A stretch of 27,861 nucleotides of DNA. Origin: a bacterium (GTDB taxonomy: Bacteria; NPL-UPA2; JAUVJM01). A program made the translations under genes and the position numbers. Shown here one piece after another: positions 8,324-15,553 of this stretch (positions are counted from its first letter, which is position 1; each line of letters opens with the position of its first letter). The notes under the pieces were generated by a model. It was not told the DNA's origin and ran no database searches. It saw only the letters and a list, made by a program, of their open reading frames with translations. The stretch covers positions 1-27,861 of the forward strand of contig JAUWGW010000023.1 in the NCBI GenBank assembly GCA_030606215.1, read 5' to 3'.

Positions 8324-8382
8324 GTTTCTCAAAATCGGCCCTGTGATTCTGCTTGCCCAACTAAATGCAATGAAGATATAAT
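8319..8382 (+). repeat. 64-bp direct repeat, left copy, with sigma-70 promoter
   Basis: Identical over all 64 bases to 12751-12814. It ends in a perfect TATAAT (8377-8382), with TTGCCC 18 nt upstream (8353-8358). In the right copy this promoter points into the M28-AAC(3) gene; here it points into a scar made of fragments of that gene and then into the FG-GAP/LamG gene. Confidence 0.9.
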
Positions 8383-8446
8383 CAGCCTTCCAGAAAATGG
8401 AACATGGTGGATTAAAGGAAAGGATTGCTGAACGAGGGAAAGATTG
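8374..8446 (+). pseudogene. Mosaic scar of the M28-AAC(3) gene (collinear fragments)
   Basis: Directly after the left 64-bp repeat come three short stretches matching the gene at 12823-15537 in the same order. 8374-8391 equals 12984-13001 (18/18). 8386-8415 equals 13323-13349 apart from three extra A. 8417-8446 matches 15302-15331 at 27 of 30. The first two joins fall on shared words (agatataat, ccttcc), as expected for slippage deletions. I read this as a duplicate of the fusion gene reduced to about 75 bp. Its last piece supplies the TTG and 'LLNEGKI' that open the following reading frame. Confidence 0.7.
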
Positions 8447-9447
8447 ACGGAGACAACTTGAATGATGTGGTTTTCGCGAACCGGCAGCCTTACTATAGCA
8501 GTAACCTTTACTGGTATAAAAATCCCGCGGGAGCCGGCTCGTGGACAAGACATACAATTGACACCTTAAGCACTGAGCATCTTAAAGGTTCTCCTCCGGA
8601 AATAGCAGATATAGATTTGGATGGCAAACCTGATGTAATCTGCTACCGATACGACAGCTCAGCAACCTACTGGTATAAGAACCCTGGCGGCGGTTCAAGC
8701 TGGGCAAAAAACAAGATTTATGATGGCAACATAGGGGACCACAAGGGAGTAGGCGATGCAGACAATGATGGTGACCCGGATATAATTGTAGGTGGATACC
8801 TGTATGTAAATCCTAAGCATCTTGAAGCAGGTCTAAACGGATGCTGGTATCTTGATGAAGGAGAAAGAACAACAGCAGAAGATTCTTCCGGTTTCGATAA
8901 CGATGGAACCATCTACGGAGCTACCTGGACTACAGGCAAGGTTGGTTACGGTCTTGATTTTGACGGTGTGGATGACTACGTTGATTGCGGTAATGATGCG
9001 AGTTTGGATATTACTGATGCGATTACGATTGAAGCGTGGGTGAATTCAGACACGTTTACTCCCGACCTGGACTATCAAACTATTGCAGTAAAGAAAAATG
9101 CATATTATTTTCAAGTAAATAGTTCAGGGCGGCTAGTATATGGTGCGACAGCTTATGTGTCTTCTGAGTGGCCGATTCCCTCTCTCAATGAGTGGACACA
9201 TGTTGCTGTAACGGTTACTGGGACAACTGTTAAATTTTACATAAATGGAGATCTTGATTCCACAAAGAGTCAAGCATCGCCACAGACTTCTAATAATCAT
9301 TTAGGTATAGGAGCAAATTTGGATTCAAATGGGAATCCTGTCCTCAATTATGAAAGAAGGTTCGATGGCACGATCGATGAGGTCAGGATTTATGAGAGGG
9401 CTTTAACTCCAGATGAGGTTTATGAGCGCTATCTGGAAGGGTCGTAG
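8425..9447 (+). CDS. FG-GAP/VCBS + LamG-domain protein, 5'-truncated
   Basis: Open frame of 340 codons from TTG 8425. It contains acidic calcium-binding FG-GAP/VCBS-type repeats (DGDNLND, DIDLDGKPD, DADNDGDPD) over residues 1-125. A LamG/concanavalin-like jelly roll follows, about 135-330 ('GCWYLDEGE', 'DFDGVDDYVDCG', 'TIEAWVN', 'NEWTHVAVTVTG', 'FDGTIDEVRIYERAL'). Such proteins are normally exported surface or polysaccharide-binding proteins. Here there is no signal peptide, the propeller lacks its earlier blades, and the first eight codons come from the scar of the M28-AAC(3) gene. The native 5' end is therefore lost, and the gene is likely a remnant or an accidental fusion expressed from the repeat promoter. 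Stop codon is TAG. Confidence 0.7.
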   Translation: MLNEGKIDGDNLNDVVFANRQPYYSSNLYWYKNPAGAGSWTRHTIDTLSTEHLKGSPPEIADIDLDGKPDVICYRYDSSATYWYKNPGGGSSWAKNKIYDGNIGDHKGVGDADNDGDPDIIVGGYLYVNPKHLEAGLNGCWYLDEGERTTAEDSSGFDNDGTIYGATWTTGKVGYGLDFDGVDDYVDCGNDASLDITDAITIEAWVNSDTFTPDLDYQTIAVKKNAYYFQVNSSGRLVYGATAYVSSEWPIPSLNEWTHVAVTVTGTTVKFYINGDLDSTKSQASPQTSNNHLGIGANLDSNGNPVLNYERRFDGTIDEVRIYERALTPDEVYERYLEGS

Positions 9448-9456
9448 GTCTCAATT

Positions 9457-9477
9457 TTTAAGAGTACAGCTCTTAAA
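9457..9477 (+). terminator. Hairpin after the LamG gene, weak terminator candidate
   Basis: TTTAAGAG (9457-9464) and CTCTTAAA (9470-9477) form a perfect 8-bp stem with loop TACAG, 9 nt after the stop; ATTTTT follows shortly. The stem is AT-rich, so termination would be weak. Confidence 0.4.
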
Positions 9478-9516
9478 TAGGGATTTTTGCAACAGCTATT
9501 AGGAAAGGTTACAAAA

Positions 9517-10758
9517 ATGAAAAGATTTCTTATTATTAATTTGATTTTTCTTTTGTCAGGGAGTTTTCTCTATTCAGAGGAAGATATTTTTTCTGATAAT
9601 CCTCTTTTTCTCTGCCCATTCATTAAATCTCCTGTTATTGATGGAAGTCTTGATGACTCTACGTGGGGAGATGCATTCTCTGATGAACTTATGTTGAACA
9701 GAGGAAGAGGAAAGATTTCACAATTTACAAAAATATTTGTTGGGTGGAATAAAGAGAACCTCTACATTGCCTTTCACTGTCTTGAATCCAATATGGAAAG
9801 GATTATTGCTCAAAAGAGAGAGAGAGATTCTAAGGTTTACAGGGATGATTGTGTTGAGATTTTCCTTGACCCAGGGAGAGATGGACAACAGGTCCATCAC
9901 CTTATTACCAATACATTAGGCACAAAATTTGATGAATTGGAGAAAGGACAAAAGAGTAAAGAATGGAATCCAGAGTGGGAAGTAGCTATAAGGAAAGGAA
10001 AGGATTTCTGGAATGCTGAAGTATCTATCCCTTTTTCTTCATTAGGCATTTACCCTAAAAAAGGAGACTTGTGGGGAATGAACCTGTGCCGGGAGGAAAA
10101 ACCTTTGAGTGAGGATAGCGCCTGGTCACCAACAGAACGTGGTTTCGGAACCCCAGAGAAGTTTGGACTCTGTCTCTTTGGTGGGAAAAAGGCTCCAGTG
10201 ATAAAGCAGTTAACTCCTTTTAGAAATATTTTAAAAGAAGGCGCTTCTGAAGTGAAAGATTCTTTACTTTTTGAAGTTTCTGGTTATCGAAAAGGAAAAT
10301 TTATTTTGAAGGTCTGCTTTCTTTCTTTAAATGAAGGGAAGAAGGTGTTTAAGAAAGACTTCTTACTTAAAAAAAGGACCAAGATAAAGGTTGATTACCT
10401 TCTTAAAAAAGGAGGCTATTATCAGGCTTTTATTGAATTAGCAGATGATTCTTCTGAAGGGCCCCTCTTCCGTTCACGAAAATCTTATTTTATGGTTTGG
10501 CAAAGGGACCCACGAATAGTTTATCTGAAAGAACGGTTAGACTGGTGTAAGAAGGAGATCGAGAAACCGAAGAAGAAAGGAGTAAACATTTCTCTTTTAA
10601 AAGAGTATGAAAAGCTTTCTCATGAGATAGATAAACTATGCTTGGTAGAAAAACCAATTCATCTCTCTTCTTTTCAATGGGAAATACTTACTGAAGACAA
10701 GTTTTTAAAGAGAATAGAAGAACTCTACAAAAAAATCCAAAAAGAAAGGAGTAAATAA
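9517..10758 (+). CDS. Secreted CBM9-like (carbohydrate-binding) protein
   Basis: 413 aa from ATG 9517, chosen over an upstream in-frame codon because AGGAAAGG lies 8 nt before it and a clean signal peptide follows (residues 1-21, 'FLIINLIFLLSGSFLYS'). Residues 30-230 are a family 9 carbohydrate-binding-like domain: the opening IDGSLDDSTW, then 'FVGWNKENLYIAFHCLE', 'DDCVEIFLDPG', 'NAEVSIPFSSLGI' and 'WGMNLCREEK'. Residues 240-345 look like a beta-rich accessory domain and 345-413 like a charged helical tail. The protein most likely binds polysaccharide outside the cytoplasm; no catalytic domain is visible. Its AT-rich style and wording resemble the exported genes at 22180-27000 more than the flanking genes, which suggests a common functional set. 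Confidence 0.8.
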   Translation: MKRFLIINLIFLLSGSFLYSEEDIFSDNPLFLCPFIKSPVIDGSLDDSTWGDAFSDELMLNRGRGKISQFTKIFVGWNKENLYIAFHCLESNMERIIAQKRERDSKVYRDDCVEIFLDPGRDGQQVHHLITNTLGTKFDELEKGQKSKEWNPEWEVAIRKGKDFWNAEVSIPFSSLGIYPKKGDLWGMNLCREEKPLSEDSAWSPTERGFGTPEKFGLCLFGGKKAPVIKQLTPFRNILKEGASEVKDSLLFEVSGYRKGKFILKVCFLSLNEGKKVFKKDFLLKKRTKIKVDYLLKKGGYYQAFIELADDSSEGPLFRSRKSYFMVWQRDPRIVYLKERLDWCKKEIEKPKKKGVNISLLKEYEKLSHEIDKLCLVEKPIHLSSFQWEILTEDKFLKRIEELYKKIQKERSK

Positions 10759-10764
10759 CTATGC

Positions 10765-10840
10765 GTGCGCAGAGTAAAGCGTACCATGTCTTGTTGGTGA
10801 AAGTCCAACTTGGGCAAAGGTTGGCCACCAGCCCAACACC
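10765..10840 (+). mobile_element. Probable group II intron 5'-end remnant
   Basis: Begins GTGCGC, the usual 5' boundary style of bacterial group II introns. It carries stacked hairpins typical of domain I: GTTGG/CCAAC around TGAAAGT, then TTGGGC/GCCCAA enclosing GGT/ACC. No reverse transcriptase follows. Identification rests on recalled sequence style, not a covariance search. Confidence 0.45.
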
Positions 10841-11019
10841 AAATGCTCCTCCATAAGTCTTTTCCTCCCTACCTGTTTTCCATACTCTACGTTCTCTTCC
10901 AAAAGTGGTTGTCTGTCTCAATTTATATCTTCCAGTGCCGATATTAAAAACCGACACACTTTTTTAATGATAGGAAATGGCCTTTTCTTCACCCACGGCT
11001 TATGTCGAATAGACATCTT
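10841..11019. other. Gene-poor stretch between intron-like remnants
   Basis: No supportable gene. On the minus strand a short frame opens at ATG 11017, preceded by GGAGG, with about 32 codons of basic residues. It lies just inside the intron-like remnant at 11020-11110 and may be the damaged start of an intron-encoded protein. The family is not recognisable. Confidence 0.4.
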
Positions 11020-11110
11020 TTGTAACCTCCTTGGTTAGTTAATGCCCCTCACAGAACCGTGCTTCTGGATTTCCCAGACACGGATCTTCGGCAACACTTC
11101 CCTAATACGA
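11020..11110 (-). mobile_element. Probable group II intron internal remnant, opposite orientation
   Basis: On the minus strand a hairpin (CCGTG/CACGG enclosing TCTGG/CCAGA; plus positions 11057-11061, 11079-11083, 11064-11068, 11074-11078) is followed by TTCTGTGAGGGG. This is the layout seen before the reverse-transcriptase frame in many bacterial group II introns. It faces the opposite way to the 10765-10840 remnant, so the two are not one intact intron. Confidence 0.45.
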
Positions 11111-11211
11111 GGACAGAGTATACGTCAAGTGATATACCTGACGGGGAACCAAATTAATAAGCACAAAATAGGCCTCAAAAAGGGACGTTAAGAGAAAAAA
11201 TTGAAAAAAAC

Positions 11212-11273
11212 TTGACAGACATAAAAACCTAATGTATGCTTATTTCAGTAGGTGGACAAAAAGGTATACTGAA
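11212..11273 (+). promoter_or_regulatory. abiEi promoter and candidate operator
   Basis: A perfect -35 TTGACA (11212-11217), 17-nt spacer and TATGCT (11235-11240). This -10 covers the upstream in-frame ATG at 11236, so translation must begin later, at 11278. Inverted half-sites TTCAGTA (11244-11250) and TACTGAA (11267-11273), 16 nt apart, lie at and after the expected transcription start. AbiEi-type antitoxins are known to repress their own operon through inverted repeats. Confidence 0.6.
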
Positions 11274-11277
11274 TGAA

Positions 11278-11886
11278 ATGAACTTTAAAGACCTGTATAA
11301 AACCTTAGAAAAAAATAAATACTATGTCTTCTCGCACGGAGATATTTTATCATTTTATCCGGACGAAAAAAAACATAACCTTAAAAAGCTGATTTACAGG
11401 TGGAAAGAAAAAGGGTGGATTTATCCTTTAAAAAGAGGGTTGTATGAACTTACCTACCCCAAAGATTTTACCATTCCTGATATGTATATTGCCAATAAGC
11501 TCTATAGTCCTTCTTATGTGTCGTTAGAGACCGCTTTGTCCAATTACAGCATTATTCCAGAGGTATCAATGGCAGTAACCTCTATTACGACAAAACCCAC
11601 ACGAAGGTTTAAGAATAGACATGGCCTTTTTATCTATAGAACGGTTAAGTCAAATGCTTTTACCGGCTATTATGTGGAAAAACAGAGAGCCTTTAATATC
11701 CTTATTGCCGAACCGGAAAAGGCCCTGGTTGACTATTTATACTTTAAGACATATCGCAACAAGAGATTGAAACTTGAAGATGAAAGATTGGATAAGGATG
11801 TAGTCCTGCAGCTTAACAAGAGAAAATTAAACAGATATGCAAAATTGTATAATATCAATTTAAAGGAGTTTTATGCTTACCTATGA
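11278..11886 (+). CDS. abiEi: AbiEi-type antitoxin / transcriptional regulator
   Basis: 202 aa from ATG 11278; the 14 extra upstream codons fall inside the promoter. Type IV toxin-antitoxin antitoxin: an N-terminal winged helix (about residues 15-60, ending KGWIYPLKRGLYEL) and a C-terminal AbiEi domain with the typical YVSLETALSNYSIIPE segment (80-95) and 'EPEKALVDYLYF'. The family represses its own operon and counters the toxin without binding it. It overlaps abiEii by 14 nt, so the two are translationally coupled. Carried in the repeat-bracketed accessory block, consistent with horizontal acquisition. Confidence 0.87.
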   Translation: MNFKDLYKTLEKNKYYVFSHGDILSFYPDEKKHNLKKLIYRWKEKGWIYPLKRGLYELTYPKDFTIPDMYIANKLYSPSYVSLETALSNYSIIPEVSMAVTSITTKPTRRFKNRHGLFIYRTVKSNAFTGYYVEKQRAFNILIAEPEKALVDYLYFKTYRNKRLKLEDERLDKDVVLQLNKRKLNRYAKLYNINLKEFYAYL

Positions 11887-12706
11887 TTCTCTTATAGAAC
11901 AGGGGAAATCCAGACAGATGCCCCCCGCAAAAATTAGAGGTATTTTAAGAGAGTATCTTCAGATTCTTATTCTAAAGGAACTTTATAGAACTGAATCAGG
12001 AAAAAAGCTTTATTTTACCGGGGGAACCTATTTAAGATTGGCTCATAACCTCAAAAGATTTTCTGAAGACCTGGATTTCAACACAACTACTGTAACAAAG
12101 AAGAAATTTGAAGCTCTCCTGAAAAAGATAAAAAATGGGTTAGAAAAGGTCGGGATAGAGGTGCAGACAGAATTTGCTCATTGGTGTAATGTGTATGCTT
12201 CAAAACTAATCTTCCCCAAAGTAGAAAGAGCATACAATGTTATATCGAAGTATTCGAAAAAGAAGGGCATAATTATAAAGGTGGAGACCTATAGAGCAAA
12301 ATGGAAGATAAAAAATGAGACTCGCGTAATAACAGGTTTCGGTGAATTTTATCCCTGCATATGCACAGACAGAGGTATTTTATTTGCGGATAAGATAGAT
12401 GCGCTTACAAAAAAGAGCAGGGGAAGACATATCCATGATATTATCTTTATGCTTTCAAACAACTTCCCCATTGATAAAGGTTTCTTGTCTGTTCTTGGCA
12501 TAAAGAAAGATCCGCTGGAGGTTATACAGAACAGGATAAAAAGCTTTTCAAAAACCGAGTTAAAAAAACAGGCCGAAAACTTGAGACCTTTTCTTTTTGA
12601 TGAAAAGGAAGCAGATTTGGTTGTAAATGCTCATAATGTAATTCCGCCATTAGTAGAAAAATATGAATACAGTACGAACCAAGCCTCTTTGCGAGGGACT
12701 GGATGA
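11873..12706 (+). CDS. abiEii: AbiEii-type nucleotidyltransferase toxin
   Basis: 277 aa, with AAAGGAG just upstream of the ATG inside abiEi. This is a DNA polymerase beta-fold nucleotidyltransferase of the AbiEii/AbiGii family; related toxins modify tRNA ends or otherwise block growth and give abortive phage resistance. Catalytic features are intact: GGT at 50-52 with SEDLDF at 64-69 (D66, D68), the basic/acidic IKVE at 134-137, and the DKIDAL...RHIHD helix (172-188). The length is slightly short and the last ten residues (NQASLRGTG) look unlike the family, 44 bp before the right-hand 64-bp repeat, so the extreme C-terminus may have been altered by rearrangement. Predicted active. Confidence 0.87.
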   Translation: MLTYDSLIEQGKSRQMPPAKIRGILREYLQILILKELYRTESGKKLYFTGGTYLRLAHNLKRFSEDLDFNTTTVTKKKFEALLKKIKNGLEKVGIEVQTEFAHWCNVYASKLIFPKVERAYNVISKYSKKKGIIIKVETYRAKWKIKNETRVITGFGEFYPCICTDRGILFADKIDALTKKSRGRHIHDIIFMLSNNFPIDKGFLSVLGIKKDPLEVIQNRIKSFSKTELKKQAENLRPFLFDEKEADLVVNAHNVIPPLVEKYEYSTNQASLRGTG

Positions 12707-12750
12707 AATTGCATCATTGCCTCATATAAAAATCTATACAAAACTTAGGC

Positions 12751-12814
12751 TTCAAGTTTCTCAAAATCGGCCCTGTGATTCTGCTTGCCCAACTAAATGC
12801 AATGAAGATATAAT
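12751..12814 (+). repeat. 64-bp direct repeat, right copy: promoter of the M28-AAC(3) gene
   Basis: Identical to 8319-8382. TTGCCC (12785-12790), 18-nt spacer and consensus TATAAT (12809-12814). The ATG at 12823 lies 8 nt after the -10 with no SD, so the mRNA should begin at or next to the start codon. Both copies could also be read as a short peptide ending NAMKI and TAA, which I take as chance. Confidence 0.85.
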
Positions 12815-12822
12815 AAACCGCA

Positions 12823-15537
12823 ATGCTTGATTATTACAGAAAGATTTCTGAAGAATTTGACCTGACCGGTTATAAAAGAATAAGTACACAGACAGCCAAC
12901 TATGAGAGCTCTTTTTGCTACAAGGGGTTCCGTAAATCCGCACATTTTTGTGCAAAGGAATTAAAACGGGCAGGTGCCAGTGTAGATATAATCAGCCTTC
13001 CGGCAGACGGTAAAACAACTTTCCTGGACCATACACTCCCCGAAGCATTTGATGTAAGAGAAGCACATCTCCAGCTAATAGAACCGGAAAAAAGGCTTCT
13101 GGCAGATTTAAAGGAAGAACCTTTTTGTGTAGCCAACCGATGTGGAAACACTCCAGAAGGAGGAGTTGCAGCAGAAGTGATAGAGGAGCGGGATATAGAT
13201 AAAGAAGATATTAGAGGTAAAATTGTATTTACAAAGGATTTTCACCCCAGGGATATAAGAGCTAAGGTAGTGGAAAAAGGTGGTATCGGGATTATTTCTT
13301 CTTATTCTGAGGATTCGTCTGACCTTCCAGATGGAACATGGTGGATTAATGGCTGGGGTTCCGGACCCGGGTGGTATCACCTTAAAGAGGATAAAAAGAT
13401 ATTTTGTTTTTCAATATCTCCAGGGAAAGGAGAGTACCTGAAAAGTTTATTTCGAAAGGGGAGAAAAGTAAAGGTACACGCAGAAGTCTTAAGCAGAATC
13501 TACCAGGATAAGATTCATACTGTTAGTGGCCTTTTGCCGGGTAGAGACCAGAAGGAGATAATATTCTTAGCTCATCTGTATGAACCAATGCTTACAGACA
13601 ATGCAACAGGTGCCGCATCTCTTATTGAGATATGTCGTATTCTGAATACACTTACCAAGAAAGGCAAAATCCCTCCATTAAGAATAGGAATCAGATTTCT
13701 CCTGTCAATGGAAAGATACGGGTTTGCTGAATTCTTTGCCAGAGAGGAGAACAGAAAGAAGGTATTATGCGCTATTAATGTAGACAGTATCTCCTCGGAT
13801 CCAAAAAAGACCATACAGCCTGTTAATGTGAGAATTAACCCGATGAGCCATCCATTCTTCGGCGATTTTATCATGGAAAATCTGACGCACAGATACCTCT
13901 CACCTGCATATCCCCGGAAGGTTGAAAAAGGAAATTTCAGCGACGATACCTGGATTTGTGATACTACAATTGGCATCCCTGTAAACTGGTTGTGGTCGCA
14001 TCCAGGCAAGTATCATCATAATTCACTTGATGGAGAGGCAGTTGATTTTAATCTTGCCAGAAATATAACTTCCATTATTGCCACATATGCATATCTCTTG
14101 AGCACTGAGGAGAAGGAAGCAGAGCATTTTATAAGAGAGACTCTTATTCATGAGGCAAAAAAGAAGACGCTTGAGTTCTACCGGAACCTATCTCTTCAGA
14201 AGCTGAATTCAAACGACGCTTTAGCTAAAAGAGACTTCTTTGCTGGATATATTCAAAATAGCATCTCTTCTCTTGCCAGGCTCAGAGACGAGCCCGACTA
14301 CCGGATTAAGGTGGATAGTTTGAGAAAGGTAGTTGAAGATGAAGGAAGGAAAGAGTGGAAAAGGATAAAAGAGAAATTTGGACCTTCAAGAGAAAAACAA
14401 CTTAGCCCAAAAGATAAGATGGCTAAAAATATGATACAAAGGAGAAAAGCAGTAGGAGTTCCATTCTGCTTGGCTGATGTTCCTCCTTCTGAGAAGCAGC
14501 CCAGACCGGAAAAACTGGACTTAGTTTTGAACTGGATGGATGGGAAAAGAGATTTGCTGCAGACATTCGAGCTGGTAGAGTTGGAGAAAGAGGTGACATT
14601 AAGTGAAAAAGAAAGAGCAAAACTAGTAAGATACTTACTACTCCTTTCAAAACATGGTTACATATCCATTAATTACAGTATTAAACTTACGAAAAATGAC
14701 ATAAAAGAGGGGTTGAAACAGCTTGGTATAAATAAGGGGGATAGAATCATAGTGCATTCTTCTCTAGCGAGTCTCGGATATGTAAAAGGTGGACCAAAGA
14801 CTGTATGCCAGGCAATTATGGAATTGGTGGCAGATAAAGGCATTGTCATGATGCCCAGTTTCAACCATGAAAAGGCATTTGAAGAGGCAGGCTACTATTC
14901 TCCGCTTGAAACACGGACAACCAACGGTGCAATTCCCGATGCTTTCTGGAGGTTGAAAAATGTATTCCGTTCGCTACATCCAACACACGCTGTGGCTGTC
15001 TGGGGTAAGAACGCAAGAAATTATGTGAAGGACCACCACAAAGTTCTTACTATGGGAGAAGGCTCTCCATTACATTTGCTGGAGAAAAATGGTGGTAAGG
15101 TGGTTTTGATAGATGCTCCCGGTGCGAATACCTTTCATCATATCGTGGAGATGACAAACAATGTTCCATGTCTTGGAAAAAGGACAGATGAATTTCCCGT
15201 TAAACTGCCTTCAGGCGAGATTGTCAAATGCAGGGCATGGAGCTACAGAAATAGCAACTGTCCATGTGATGATACAGATGCCTATCGTGATATTATGAGG
15301 CGGAAAGGACTGCTGAACGAGGGGAAAATTGGAATGGCGGATGTTATCGTATTTAAAATGTCCGATTGCAGAAAAGTTATTGAAAAACTTATTAAAGGTA
15401 AAGCAAAAGGATTCGCAGGCTGTAAGAAGTGTAAGGTTAAACCATGGGTAAAACCGAATACAGTAGAAAGCGATTGGGATGATGAGAAAAAGAAAGTCAA
15501 ACCTACATCCCCTGCATTCACAGGAGATTGGCTCTAA
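12823..15537 (+). CDS. Fusion of M28/DUF4910-type aminopeptidase-like and AAC(3)-type acetyltransferase domains
   Basis: 904 aa with no signal peptide, so probably cytoplasmic. Residues 1-430 are an M28/DUF4910-like zinc peptidase with an inserted PA-like domain (about 100-185). The metal set is conserved: H251, D259 in TDNATG, E297, D321 in NVDS, H399 in HHNSLD. Residues 430-615 are helical linker. Residues 624-860 are an aminoglycoside 3-N-acetyltransferase (antibiotic_NAT) fold: GDRIIVHSSLASLG, VKGG, 'MPSFNHE', RSLHPTHAV with H719, and TFHHIVE near 770-776. In this family the acetyl-CoA-dependent enzymes acylate amines, not only antibiotics. The tail has CxxC at 'GCKKCK'. The pairing suggests removal of an aminoacyl or amide group followed by N-acylation of the freed amine, or the reverse; the substrate is unknown. 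A partial decayed copy lies at 8374-8446. Confidence 0.83.
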   Translation: MLDYYRKISEEFDLTGYKRISTQTANYESSFCYKGFRKSAHFCAKELKRAGASVDIISLPADGKTTFLDHTLPEAFDVREAHLQLIEPEKRLLADLKEEPFCVANRCGNTPEGGVAAEVIEERDIDKEDIRGKIVFTKDFHPRDIRAKVVEKGGIGIISSYSEDSSDLPDGTWWINGWGSGPGWYHLKEDKKIFCFSISPGKGEYLKSLFRKGRKVKVHAEVLSRIYQDKIHTVSGLLPGRDQKEIIFLAHLYEPMLTDNATGAASLIEICRILNTLTKKGKIPPLRIGIRFLLSMERYGFAEFFAREENRKKVLCAINVDSISSDPKKTIQPVNVRINPMSHPFFGDFIMENLTHRYLSPAYPRKVEKGNFSDDTWICDTTIGIPVNWLWSHPGKYHHNSLDGEAVDFNLARNITSIIATYAYLLSTEEKEAEHFIRETLIHEAKKKTLEFYRNLSLQKLNSNDALAKRDFFAGYIQNSISSLARLRDEPDYRIKVDSLRKVVEDEGRKEWKRIKEKFGPSREKQLSPKDKMAKNMIQRRKAVGVPFCLADVPPSEKQPRPEKLDLVLNWMDGKRDLLQTFELVELEKEVTLSEKERAKLVRYLLLLSKHGYISINYSIKLTKNDIKEGLKQLGINKGDRIIVHSSLASLGYVKGGPKTVCQAIMELVADKGIVMMPSFNHEKAFEEAGYYSPLETRTTNGAIPDAFWRLKNVFRSLHPTHAVAVWGKNARNYVKDHHKVLTMGEGSPLHLLEKNGGKVVLIDAPGANTFHHIVEMTNNVPCLGKRTDEFPVKLPSGEIVKCRAWSYRNSNCPCDDTDAYRDIMRRKGLLNEGKIGMADVIVFKMSDCRKVIEKLIKGKAKGFAGCKKCKVKPWVKPNTVESDWDDEKKKVKPTSPAFTGDWL

Positions 15538-15553
15538 TCTGGGTATTTGATTT

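Noticed and set aside
8319-8384. Peptide ending FKFLKIGPVILLAQLNAMKI encoded in both repeat copies
   Set aside because: The frame closes a few codons upstream in the right copy, there is no start or SD, and the same bases form a good promoter.
10688-10957. 89-aa minus-strand frame
   Set aside because: It crosses the end of the CBM9 gene and the intron-like remnant, with no SD and no recognisable domain.
8319-12814. 64-bp repeats as attL/attR of an integrative element
   Set aside because: No integrase or recombinase gene lies between them, neither copy overlaps a tRNA or the tmRNA 3' end, and the left copy continues into fragments of the right-hand gene. This fits duplication and deletion better than site-specific insertion.
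12751-12955. Matching minus-strand frames ending SLHLVGQAESQGRF at both repeat copies
   Set aside because: The shared ending follows from the 64-bp DNA identity; the upstream parts differ and have no start signals.
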